26,463 nt of DNA, from positions 1-26,463 of the IMG/VR virus record IMGVR_UViG_3300013125_000041; one strand, given 5' to 3'. Of the stretch, positions 1 through 5,012 are shown one piece after another (the stretch's first letter is position 1; the number at the start of each line of letters is the position of its first letter). Source of the DNA: a virus. The notes beneath the pieces were generated by a model, which did no database searches, was not told where the DNA came from, and saw only the letters and a program-made list of their open reading frames with translations. The position numbers were made by a program, and so were the translations under genes.

Positions 1-58
1 AACGACCAGTTACTTGGCAAGTCGTTTTGTAAATGTAATGGTGTTGTTTGCGTGGCAT
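1..58 (-). CDS. GIY-YIG endonuclease, 5' end only (cut by window edge)
   Basis: The first 19 codons of a minus-strand gene are visible before the window ends. They read MPRKQHHYIYKTTCQVTGR, which matches the N-terminus shared by the GIY-YIG genes at 1520-2122, 3939-4790, 5468-6136 and 6553-7185 (MARKQHKYHYIYKT). The Y-I-Y tripeptide is the start of the GIY half of the nuclease motif. The ATG at 58-56 forms the last three bases of an 18-bp perfect hairpin (56-107) with a late promoter box in its loop, the same arrangement as in its relatives. The remainder lies outside the window, so I cannot say whether it is intact. Confidence 0.8.
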   Translation of the reverse strand, partial: MPRKQHHYIYKTTCQVTGR

Positions 59-107
59 TTTTGTACTGATGTCTTTTGATTATTTATACGACATCAGTAC
101 AAAAATG
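56..107 (-). promoter_or_regulatory. Hairpin with late promoter box in loop, covering start codon
   Basis: An 18-bp perfect inverted repeat (56-73 with 90-107) encloses a 16-nt loop. On the minus strand the loop reads GTATAAATAATCAAAA and so contains a T4-type late box TATAAATA. The 3' arm ends in the ATG of the GIY-YIG gene at 1-58. A long read-through RNA would fold and hide the start codon. An RNA started at the late box would lack the 5' arm and leave the start free. Confidence 0.75.
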
Positions 108-115
108 ACCAGATG

Positions 116-201
116 TAGCGGGAATAGGATTCGAACCCATGTTCTCTTTCGAGTTATGGCTTATGAGACCCCGCTGGTGGCCATCTCCAGTCGACCCCGC
201 A
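116..201 (-). tRNA. tRNA with CAT anticodon and type II-like variable arm
   Basis: The minus strand shows a D-arm CTGG/CCAG, an anticodon loop CTCATAA (CAT), a variable hairpin CTC-GAAA-GAG and a T-arm ATGGG-TTCGAAT-CCTAT. The acceptor TGCGGGG/TCCCGCT has an unpaired 1:72 position, a feature of initiator tRNAs. The anticodon stem is weak (about 4 of 5 pairs). The long variable arm is not expected for Met or Ile2, so its identity is uncertain. It starts only 3 nt after the upstream tRNA-Phe. Confidence 0.65.
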
Positions 202-204
202 ATG

Positions 205-278
205 AGGAGATGGTCAGAATCGAACTGGACTCCTCTGGTTTTTCAGACCAGCGCTTCTACCAAGTTAGCTTCATCTCC
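205..278 (-). tRNA. tRNA-Phe (GAA)
   Basis: The acceptor GGAGATG/CATCTCC is perfect. The anticodon stem CTGGT/ACCAG closes the loop CTGAAAA with anticodon GAA. The D-loop has the usual GG. The T-loop is TTCGATT, but the outer two T-stem pairs are mismatched. No CCA is encoded. Confidence 0.88.
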
Positions 279-283
279 AAATA

Positions 284-367
284 CGTAACCTAAATTGCTA
301 CTAGCCATCCCGGTCCCAGGTTCGGGGCTTAAGACTAAGGTATGTGTCACTGTCACCCAAGGTTACG
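284..367 (-). other. tRNA-sized structured element without a T-loop
   Basis: This is the spacer between tRNA-Phe and tRNA-Val. It is closed by an 8-bp perfect stem (cgtaacct at 284-291 with aggttacg at 360-367). Inside are further short hairpins (CTTA/TAAG, GCT/AGC and a CCCCG...CCGGG arm). It has the size of a type II tRNA but shows no TTCGA-type T-loop on either strand. It could be a decayed tRNA, a processing signal or a small RNA. Confidence 0.45.
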
Positions 368-371
368 TGTG

Positions 372-457
372 TGGAACCACTCGGACTCGAACCGAGATCA
401 TACTTCGCGTCTCCACTTTGTAAGAGTGGGATGTTTATCCAGTTACACTATGGTTCC
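372..457 (-). tRNA. tRNA-Val (TAC), long variable loop
   Basis: The acceptor GGAACCA/TGGTTCC is perfect. The D-arm GTGT/ACAT has a GG in its loop. The anticodon stem CCACT/AGTGG closes CTTACAA (anticodon TAC). The T-arm is CTCGG-TTCGAGT-CCGAG. The variable region is 16 nt, much longer than normal for Val. The upstream endonuclease fragment uses bases 443-457 of this tRNA for its last codons and stop. Confidence 0.8.
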
Positions 458-682
458 TTTTAATTCCTCTATCTTACGTAAGAGGTATTCTTTTCCTATT
501 TTTGTGTTAGGATTTTTCCAATCTATTCGTATCACCGTAAAACCTAACGATTTTACAAATTCATCTCTGATTTTGTCACTCTTAATTCTATCTTCGAATT
601 TGTGTTGACTTCCGTCGATTTCCAAATTCAGTTTGCCACCTATTAGGAAATCTAAGAAATACGTTTTTCTACCATTAGTTAA
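443..682 (-). pseudogene. DUF559/Vsr-like endonuclease, C-terminal fragment
   Basis: An open frame of about 79 codons runs from just after a TGA at 685-683 to a stop inside tRNA-Val, with no ATG at its head. The sequence includes FLDFLIGGKLNLEIDGSQH and then GFTVIRIDW, the core of DUF559/very-short-patch-repair-like nucleases (LD...EIDGxQH...R). The same pattern occurs in the gene at 2944-3345. The N-terminal zinc-finger half seen there is missing, so this is probably a remnant. The last codons (for G-T-I-V and the stop) are formed by the 5' acceptor stem of tRNA-Val, which suggests the gene once inserted directly at the tRNA end. Confidence 0.6.
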
Positions 683-714
683 TCATATTGTATATCTTAA
701 GTTGTTATTTTATA

Positions 715-731
715 TACTATATGATACGTTA
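715..731. repeat. 17-bp inverted repeat, left copy
   Basis: The bases tactatatgatacgtta occur here. Their reverse complement recurs at 1468-1484 with one mismatch. The two copies flank the GIY-YIG/HTH gene (733-1302) and tRNA-Glu (1388-1463). Confidence 0.6.
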
Positions 732-732
732 G

Positions 733-1302
733 TTACTTTCTAACTCGTTCTTTTTTTACTTTATTTAAAATGTCCAATCCTTTAAGATTGGTAATGTAGT
801 CTTGTACCAATTTAAAATTTACAGTAGAATCAGATGTTTCGATTTTACTTATAGATGATCGGCCTACTCCTATTAATTCTGCCATTTCCTGTTGAGTTAA
901 ATTTCTAAAAACTCTTTCTCGTTTTAAAATATCAGGAATTCGGTATATGATTCTAACTAAAAAATTAAAATCAATTTCATCCTCTTCTGATCTACCTTCG
1001 ACTATCGGTTTTTCAATTAACATAATATTTAGTAATTCTGGATTTATGTAATGATAGTAATCAATCCAGTATTTTTCTCGATCGGCTAAATCTTCTAAGT
1101 TTTCAACTTCTTCAATTACATCAATTATAGGATATAAGAAGTTGTCAGATAAAGTTTGTACCCATTCCTTTACTTTTGGCGAATGCGATTTAGTAAGATG
1201 CGAGATTGGTCTTTTTACACTAACTGTAGATTTACCAATGTATTGATAAACATCATTACGTGGATCTCGTAAACCATAAATTATGTTCCGTGTATTTTCC
1301 AT
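733..1302 (-). CDS. GIY-YIG-type nuclease fused to an Xre-family helix-turn-helix
   Basis: The 189-aa product starts at MENTRNIIYGL. An in-frame ATG 21 nt upstream exists but gives an odd MFKIIII leader. Residues about 5-90 resemble a GIY-YIG domain (NIIYGLRDP, then YQYIGKS, and the conserved Glu in ADREKYWIDYY). Residues about 135-180 form a classic Xre/lambda-repressor-type HTH (LTQQEMAELIGVGRSSISKIE). It is distinct from the MARKQHKY group. A late-type box (AGATAAATAA) lies about 30 nt upstream at 1331-1340. It is probably a homing-type nuclease whose HTH supplies DNA binding or autoregulation, and the flanking inverted repeats at 715-731 and 1468-1484 are candidate sites. Function is inferred from motifs only. 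Confidence 0.7.
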   Translation of the reverse strand: MENTRNIIYGLRDPRNDVYQYIGKSTVSVKRPISHLTKSHSPKVKEWVQTLSDNFLYPIIDVIEEVENLEDLADREKYWIDYYHYINPELLNIMLIEKPIVEGRSEEDEIDFNFLVRIIYRIPDILKRERVFRNLTQQEMAELIGVGRSSISKIETSDSTVNFKLVQDYITNLKGLDILNKVKKERVRK

Positions 1303-1330
1303 TATGATTATTATTTTAAACACTAAATAG

Positions 1331-1340
1331 TTATTTATCT
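1331..1340 (-). promoter_or_regulatory. T4-type late promoter box (AGATAAATAA)
   Basis: The minus strand reads AGATAAATAA about 30 nt upstream of the GIY-YIG/HTH start. It matches the loop sequence found in the hairpins before the other endonuclease genes, but here only a weak hairpin can be drawn. Confidence 0.5.
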
Positions 1341-1387
1341 AAGAACACTCAGATTTTTTATTTAATGATTAAAATAGTAATCATTGG

Positions 1388-1463
1388 TACTCCGTAGGGG
1401 ATTTGAACCCCTGATCTTCAGGATGAAAACCTGATGTCCTAGACCGTACTAGACGAACGGAGC
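1388..1463 (-). tRNA. tRNA-Glu (TTC), CCA encoded
   Basis: The acceptor GCTCCGT/ACGGAGT, the anticodon stem CAGG/CCTG closing TTTTCAT (TTC) and the T-arm AGGGG-TTCAAAT-CCCCT are all clear. The three bases after the discriminator (1387-1385) encode CCA. Confidence 0.92.
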
Positions 1464-1467
1464 ATGA

Positions 1468-1484
1468 TAATGTATCATATAGTA
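1468..1484. repeat. 17-bp inverted repeat, right copy (with a nearby direct repeat)
   Basis: Taatgtatcatatagta is the reverse complement of 715-731 with one mismatch. A further copy of about 22 bp with three mismatches lies at 1500-1521, in direct orientation to 1469-1490 with a 31-bp period. The AT-rich motif may be an operator or nuclease site. Confidence 0.55.
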
Positions 1485-1519
1485 AACATTTCGTGACAAA
1501 ATGTATCATATATTGAACA

Positions 1520-2122
1520 TTATATTGTCAATGTTCTTCCTCTTTCCCATCCTTGTGAAAAAAATGAATCGAGTTCAGATAACTTAATCTTTTTATTTCC
1601 ATGTTCTTCGTGAAAGATCCAACAAGTGCCCCAGCAACTGCTTTTGTCACCAGTTCTTTGTTGCGTCTTTTCTCTTAATCTTTGTTTTGTTTCTTCTGTG
1701 TGATGTTTTCCAGCAAACGTATTTCTTGATATGATCTTCATTTGAGCAGCATAGATTGGATCTTGCCATCTTCTTTTAAGACTATTTGATGCGCCAGCAT
1801 GAGCTTTTTTCAAAACCTCATTTCCTGGATTACCACCTTCATCGCCAACCATTAAGTTCATGCACATAAGATCTTCTAAGAACTTTTCGTTGATGATTTC
1901 CTTTTCTCTTATTTTCAAAGAATTTCTGTCAGGCAAAAACTCCAAGATTTCTTTTCGATGATTCTCGAGTCCGTGCTTACGAATTGAGTGCCAAAGTCTT
2001 TTTCCACTTCCGATATACCCATCTTCAAGATTATCGGTCGAGTGCATTCCTACATAAAAGTTTCCTGTTGTGATACAAATCGTTTTATAGATGTAATGAA
2101 ACTTTCTTTCTTGTCTTGCCAT
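1520..2122 (-). CDS. GIY-YIG homing-type endonuclease
   Basis: The 200-aa product is read from the ATG at 2122-2120 (MARQERKFHYIYKT). This start is preferred over the upstream in-frame ATG at 2161 because it matches the MARKQHKY starts of the sister genes and directly follows a promoter hairpin. The GIY-YIG core is HYIYKT...FYVGMHST, followed by GYIGSGKRLW and the conserved Glu of KIREKEII. The C-terminal part carries the module WGTCWI...KIKL...GWERGR, shared with 5468-6136 and 6553-7185, which is probably the DNA-recognition part. Family members of this type are free-standing homing endonucleases (T4 Seg-like). The downstream tRNA-Glu lies 57 nt away. Confidence 0.85.
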   Translation of the reverse strand: MARQERKFHYIYKTICITTGNFYVGMHSTDNLEDGYIGSGKRLWHSIRKHGLENHRKEILEFLPDRNSLKIREKEIINEKFLEDLMCMNLMVGDEGGNPGNEVLKKAHAGASNSLKRRWQDPIYAAQMKIISRNTFAGKHHTEETKQRLREKTQQRTGDKSSCWGTCWIFHEEHGNKKIKLSELDSFFSQGWERGRTLTI

Positions 2123-2160
2123 TGTACCTAAGTTTTTCTTTATATCATTTCTTAGGTACA
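2123..2160 (-). promoter_or_regulatory. Hairpin with late-type box before GIY-YIG gene
   Basis: A 10-bp perfect stem (tgtacctaag at 2123-2132 with cttaggtaca at 2151-2160) closes an 18-nt loop. On the minus strand the loop contains TATAAAGA, a near match to the late box. The ATG begins at the first base after the 3' arm. The loop resembles the segment upstream of the gene at 3306-3602 (GATATAAAGAAAAAC). Confidence 0.65.
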
Positions 2161-2173
2161 CAAATGTTCATGG

Positions 2174-2245
2174 TATTGGGTGAGGGAATCGAACCCTCGT
2201 TCTTAGACTGAGAATCTATTTTCCTAGCCACTAGAAGAACCCAAC
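2174..2245 (-). tRNA. tRNA-Glu (CTC)
   Basis: The acceptor GTTGGGT/ACCCAAT, the D-arm TTC-TAGTGGCTAG-GAA, the anticodon loop TTCTCAG (CTC) and the T-arm GAGGG-TTCGATT-CCCTC are clear. It complements the TTC isoacceptor at 1388-1463. Confidence 0.87.
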
Positions 2246-2253
2246 GTGTTTTG

Positions 2254-2330
2254 TACTGGCGGAGGGATTTGAACCCGCATGTAACCAGTTACCCTTTCTA
2301 CAAGGTATAAGCTTGAGGGGATACGCCAGC
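2254..2330 (-). tRNA. Non-canonical tRNA-like gene, possible Ile (TAT), no D-arm
   Basis: The acceptor GCTGGCG/CGCCAGT and the T-arm GCGGG-TTCAAAT-CCCTC are normal. Only seven bases (TATCCCC) separate the acceptor from a hairpin TCAAG-CTTATAC-CTTGT that looks like an anticodon arm. A 21-nt segment then precedes the T-arm and contains GTAAC-TG-GTTAC. The same unusual layout is found at 3653-3729. The anticodon call is tentative. Confidence 0.5.
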
Positions 2331-2351
2331 AAGTAAGTTGGAGAGAAAATC

Positions 2352-2398
2352 GGAAGAGCTGTTTAAGTAAAACCAAAATTTACGAAGTAACTCTTTCC
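2352..2398 (-). other. Mini tRNA-like hairpin with a Gln (TTG) type anticodon arm
   Basis: The outer stem GGAAAGAG/CTCTTCC (one bulged A) encloses GTAAA-TTTTGGT-TTTAC, a 5-bp, 7-nt loop arm that would carry anticodon TTG. There is no D-arm or T-arm. Its flanks repeat those of the unit at 2654-2736, so it may be an internally deleted tRNA or a processing relic. Confidence 0.4.
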
Positions 2399-2412
2399 TT
2401 TACTACTCCTAG

Positions 2413-2487
2413 TGGATACGTATGGGCTTCGAACCCATGACCTGCTGAGTGCAAATCAGCCGCTCTTGCCATCTGAACTAACGACCC
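2413..2487 (-). tRNA. tRNA-Ala (TGC), bulged acceptor stem
   Basis: The anticodon stem GCTGA-TTTGCAC-TCAGC gives anticodon TGC, and the T-arm is ATGGG-TTCGAAG-CCCAT. The acceptor pairs GGGTCGT with ACG-ATCC only if one T is bulged on the 3' side. This makes it either a defective copy or a recent mutation, and an intact TGC tRNA lies next door (2560-2633). Confidence 0.8.
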
Positions 2488-2493
2488 AAAGTT

Positions 2494-2558
2494 TGCGATT
2501 GAGGCTTACCTATCCGCCTCCATTGGTACCATGGACAGAGGAGCTGGTTACAATCGCA
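2494..2558 (-). other. tRNA-sized cruciform between two tRNA-Ala genes
   Basis: An 8-bp perfect stem (tgcgattg at 2494-2501 with caatcgca at 2551-2558) encloses an arm CCAT-GGTACCA-ATGG and an arm GAGGC...GCCTC. The fold is cloverleaf-like, but no standard T-loop is present. It sits 1 nt after one tRNA and 6 nt before the next, as a tRNA would. Confidence 0.45.
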
Positions 2559-2559
2559 G

Positions 2560-2633
<74 letters not shown>

Positions 2634-2653
2634 AAAATTAAGTAGAGAAAGTC

Positions 2654-2736
2654 GGAAGAGATAACTGGCGGTTTCGACACCGCGACTTTTGTTTAAGAGA
2701 CAAATGCTGGACTCCCAGCTCGAAGTAACTCTTTCC
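2654..2736 (-). tRNA. Non-canonical tRNA-like gene, possible Lys (CTT)
   Basis: The anticodon arm TTTGT-CTCTTAA-ACAAA (CTT) is perfect. The T-arm has GCGGT...ACCGC around a short GTCGAA loop. The closing stem is about 12 bp, with a bulge and a mismatch, so it is far longer than a 7-bp acceptor. The segment in the D-arm position is GCTGG-GAG-TCCAGC. Flanks are repeated at 2341-2407. Confidence 0.45.
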
Positions 2737-2751
2737 ATTACTACCACTTAG

Positions 2752-2827
2752 TAGGGTAGGTGGGCTATGACCCCACGTGCTCTTGATCCCAAATCAAGCG
2801 AGATAAACCTGACTCCTCTACTACCCT
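2752..2827 (-). tRNA. tRNA-Pro (TGG)
   Basis: The acceptor AGGGTAG/CTACCCT is perfect. The anticodon stem CTTGA-TTTGGGA-TCAAG gives TGG. The T-stem GTGGG/CCCAC is perfect, but its loop is GTCATAG instead of TTCRANN. Confidence 0.82.
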
Positions 2828-2893
2828 GTGATGTTATTTTTTAAGAATTCCAGATATGGCGTCCTATGAAACCATCAAACTGTCTCCCATGTG

Positions 2894-2966
2894 TAGTGTC
2901 TCTGGGACTCGAACCCAGAACCATTTAATCTTTCTATGCCTTATCAGAGCGAGGGTATACGTGCCA
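2894..2966 (-). pseudogene. Chimeric, probably non-functional tRNA overlapped by an endonuclease gene
   Basis: The 3' half is a good T-arm (CTGGG-TTCGAGT-CCCAG) plus acceptor strand AGACACT-A. The 5' half nearly copies the unit at 3653-3729 (TATACCCTCGCTCTGATAAG). The 5' end cannot pair with AGACACT. The endonuclease at 2944-3345 ends inside this 5' half and takes its last codons (R-I-P-S-L-stop) from it. It looks like a tRNA whose 5' part was replaced when the nuclease gene moved in. Confidence 0.6.
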
Positions 2967-3345
2967 ATATATCTTTAACGGATTGTAAAATGTTTTCTTC
3001 CGGCCATTTCACTCGATAAACTTGCCATCCGTTTTCTTTAAGCAATTTATCTTTCTTATCATCTATGCTTTTTCTTTCACATAATGTGTGTTGCTGTCCA
3101 TCAATTTCTATAGCAATCTTATGTTCAAGTAGAGCGAAATCTATAAAGTACGGATGAAAAGAATATTCACGTTCATATTTAATCCCAGACGATTCAAGAA
3201 CATAATTTGCTAATTTTTCAGGATATGACATTTCAAACACTGTTCTTTTTTGCCAACCAAATTTTACATTAGGATCCGCGTGTTTTTTCTTAGCATTTTT
3301 TGATGCTAAATTTTCATCAGATCTTGATATTCTTTTCGACTCCAT
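2944..3345 (-). pseudogene. DUF559/Vsr-like endonuclease, 3' part of a frameshifted gene
   Basis: The 133-aa frame contains KFGWQKRTVFEMSYPEKLA, then YSFHPYFIDF, IAIEIDGQQH and GWQVYRVKW. These are the catalytic elements of the DUF559/Vsr-like PD-(D/E)XK nucleases. It overlaps the zinc-finger frame 3306-3602 in the -1 frame, and the two together look like one zinc-finger/nuclease gene of about 215 residues. The overlap shows no convincing slippery heptamer, so a frameshift mutation is more likely than programmed shifting. The ATG at 3345 could still allow separate translation. The 3' end lies in a chimeric tRNA. Confidence 0.65.
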
Positions 3346-3602
3346 CTTAATTTAGAACTACACGATAAAGAACATGTTGTTTGATTTCTTTTGTTCCATT
3401 TAACGGTAAAAGAATTTCCACAAATTACACAAATGTTTGTGATTTTATCATGTCCTGAACCAATAATCTTTAATCTAACTTTTTCATTGATTTCTTTTCG
3501 TTTTGCTTTAGTACTAAAACCGTACTTGCATTTCTTTGAGCAAAATCTTCCAGTTTCAAAACTTTCATCGTGATCATTCCCACAGTTTTCACAAGGTTTC
3601 AT
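3306..3602 (-). pseudogene. Double zinc-finger N-terminal part of the same endonuclease
   Basis: The 98-aa frame carries two CxxC...CxxxC fingers: CENCGNDHDESFETGRFC with KKC at residues about 4-27, and CVICGNSF...TTCSLSC at about 58-80. Such fingers head many phage-encoded putative homing nucleases. The second finger is closely related to the C-terminal finger of the GIY-YIG gene at 3939-4790 (CESCGESF...KTCSLSC), so this module has been swapped between nuclease types. It ends at a TAG just where the DUF559 frame takes over. Upstream is GATATAAAGAAAAAC, a late-type box also seen in the 2123-2160 hairpin, here with only an imperfect stem. Confidence 0.65.
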
Positions 3603-3652
3603 GGTATATGTTTTTCTTTATATCATTACGAACCTATGAATTTTTATCTTTG

Positions 3653-3729
3653 TAGGCAAGGTGGGGCTCGAACCCACATGTAACCATTTAACCTTTCTAC
3701 GCCTTATCAGAGCGAGGGTATACATGCCT
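3653..3729 (-). tRNA. Non-canonical tRNA-like gene, possible Ile (GAT), no D-arm
   Basis: The acceptor AGGCATG/CTTGCCT (one T-T mismatch) and the T-arm GTGGG-TTCGAGC-CCCAC are normal. Seven bases (TATACCC) lead directly into TCGCT-CTGATAA-GGCGT, an anticodon-like arm with GAT. A 21-nt segment follows before the T-arm and shares AGAAAGG, TAA and TGGTTACAT with 2254-2330. Confidence 0.5.
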
Positions 3730-3736
3730 GTATAGT

Positions 3737-3901
3737 TTAACTTTCATATAATCGTGATAAGTTTTCTCCGTATTTTTCTTTTACATACTTAAATATTGAT
3801 TGAAGTTTTTCATAGTCATATACAATAAGTTTTTCAGGAAATTGCTTTTCTTTTTCTTCCCATTGTTTTGACTTATATCCTTTTACTTCTTCAAAATTTC
3901 C
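3737..3901 (-). pseudogene. PD-(D/E)XK-type nuclease, C-terminal fragment (EVKGYKS)
   Basis: An open frame of 54 codons without a start reads GNFEEVKGYKSKQWEEKEKQ and continues to KLIVYDYEKL. The EVKG...KLIVY pattern matches the catalytic strand pair of PD-(D/E)XK nucleases and resembles EVKGFF in the split-intein nuclease at 17804-18637. It begins directly at the truncated tRNA half at 3905-3948, so the N-terminal part was lost in the same event. It stops 8 nt before the next tRNA-like unit. Confidence 0.5.
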
Positions 3902-3904
3902 AAG

Positions 3905-3948
3905 TTCCGGCCTCAACCGGACGCTCTAAGCTGCTGAGCTAATGGGAT
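3905..3948 (-). pseudogene. Truncated tRNA, 5' half only
   Basis: The sequence gives an acceptor 5' strand ATCCCAT, a clear D-arm (TAGCTCAGCAGCTTAGAGC) and an anticodon-like stem TCCGG/CCGGA with a 6-nt loop TTGAGG. It then runs into nuclease fragment coding with no T-arm. The upstream GIY-YIG gene (3939-4790) ends within its first bases. Confidence 0.6.
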
Positions 3949-4790
3949 ATTTCTTTGTTTCGGCGTTTTTTAGCACCGACTCGTAAAGATAGTATGCGAT
4001 TTTTTCGAAAGATTTTATTGTTCCAAGATAATTTAGTGGAACAAGACAATGAGCAAGTTTTTTGTTTTCTTTTAGTGTATGGAATTTCAAATGATTCGCC
4101 GCACGATTCACAAATCTTTGTTATTTTGTGCTGTTCCTTTTTCGGTAATGCAAGCCCTATTTTCCAACCATTATTGATGTATTCAGGAATAGAGGAATGG
4201 TCGACTCTTTTATTTCCAAAGGTCGGATGAGTCATCCAATGCTTACCGTATCCGTTATTTTTACAACCTGCATTTGCTTCTGAATTTTTAATTCCTATTT
4301 TTTTCTTCGTTTCTTCAGTATGATGTTTTCCTGTCCAAGAAATGTGGTTCATCATTTTTTCTCGGTATTCTGGAGAAGTCCATCGTTCTTTCAATTCTTC
4401 GCTGATTTGTTCCTTTCTTCTCTTTGAAAGAACCGGATCACTCCAAAGCTTTATTGCTCGATTCCTTGCTCCCTTTTTGCATCCATCCTTTGATATGAAA
4501 CCCCCGCCTCCACCGTAAACCAAATTCATGCACATTGGATCCTTCAGAACGTCCTCGTTGACGAGTTGAGTTTCCCTATTCTTAAGAGCTTGCCTGCTCT
4601 CCAGGAACTCCAGAATCTCCCTATTATGATTTTCTCTACCATGTTTGTTTATTGATAGCCAGAGTCTCCTACCGCTTCCGATGTATTCATCTTCTAAGTT
4701 GTCGGTAGAGTGCATTCCTACGTAGTATCGTCCTGTGATCTTGCACGTCGTCTTGTAGATGTAATGGTATTTGTGTTGCTTTCTTGCCAT
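3939..4790 (-). CDS. GIY-YIG endonuclease with C-terminal zinc finger
   Basis: The 283-aa product starts at an ATG in the base of the 4789-4836 hairpin. The GIY-YIG domain spans about residues 1-105: HYIYKT at 9-14, YYVGMHST, EYIGSGRRLW and the Glu of NRETQLV. The middle has the GYGKHWMTH...GWKIG module, a variant of the WITN...GW..GR recognition segment of the sister genes. Residues about 220-250 add a zinc finger (CESCGESF, TCSLSC) shared with 3306-3602. The C-terminus may be shortened: after the finger it keeps only about 35 residues and stops (S-H-stop) inside the 5' end of the broken tRNA at 3905-3948. Confidence 0.85.
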   Translation of the reverse strand: MARKQHKYHYIYKTTCKITGRYYVGMHSTDNLEDEYIGSGRRLWLSINKHGRENHNREILEFLESRQALKNRETQLVNEDVLKDPMCMNLVYGGGGGFISKDGCKKGARNRAIKLWSDPVLSKRRKEQISEELKERWTSPEYREKMMNHISWTGKHHTEETKKKIGIKNSEANAGCKNNGYGKHWMTHPTFGNKRVDHSSIPEYINNGWKIGLALPKKEQHKITKICESCGESFEIPYTKRKQKTCSLSCSTKLSWNNKIFRKNRILSLRVGAKKRRNKEISH

Positions 4791-4836
4791 TTCGTAACTT
4801 CACTTTCAATTATTTATCTGAGTGAAGGTACGAAAT
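4789..4836 (-). promoter_or_regulatory. Hairpin with late promoter box in loop, before GIY-YIG gene
   Basis: A 16-bp stem (4789-4804 with 4821-4836, one C-T mismatch) encloses a 16-nt loop containing AGATAAATAAT on the minus strand. The start codon lies at the 3' foot of the stem. The lower stem uses a C-G pair where the copy at 7184-7231 has T-A, a compensatory change. Confidence 0.75.
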
Positions 4837-4846
4837 AGTCACGAGG

Positions 4847-4919
4847 AGCTTCCTGTCGGAATCGAACCAACGACATCCTCATTACAAGTGAGGCTCTCTA
4901 CCTGCTGAGATAAGGAAGC
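4847..4919 (-). tRNA. tRNA-Thr (TGT)
   Basis: The acceptor GCTTCCT/AGGAAGC is perfect. The D-arm is TCTC-AGCAGGTA-GAGA. The anticodon stem CCTCA-CTTGTAA-TGAGG gives TGT. The T-arm is GTTGG-TTCGATT-CCGAC. Confidence 0.93.
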
Positions 4920-4938
4920 AAATCACAAAAGAGTTGAG

Positions 4939-5012
4939 AGCCCTATGACCGATTCGAACGGTCGACCTACTGAGTACGAAACAGTCGCTCTGCCGAACTG
5001 AGCTAAAAGGGC
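4939..5012 (-). tRNA. tRNA-Thr (CGT)
   Basis: The acceptor GCCCTTT/ATAGGGC has one T-T mismatch, and the T-arm is GACCG-TTCGAAT-CGGTC. The anticodon arm ACTGT-TTCGTAC-TCAGT gives CGT with a mismatch at 31:39. The upstream YkgJ-like gene ends within its first ten bases. Confidence 0.85.

Noticed and set aside
284-367. Calling this element a tRNA
   Set aside because: Although size and closing stem fit, no TTCRA-type T-loop or convincing anticodon arm can be drawn on either strand.
1469-1521. Two direct repeats of about 22 bp with 31-bp period, as a possible CRISPR-like array
   Set aside because: There are only two imperfect units, the spacer is 9 bp, and no cas genes are present. A protein-binding site is a better explanation.
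3306-3345. Programmed -1 frameshifting between the zinc-finger and DUF559 frames
   Set aside because: No canonical X-XXY-YYZ heptamer lies in the right phase and no strong downstream structure is obvious. A decayed gene is the simpler reading.
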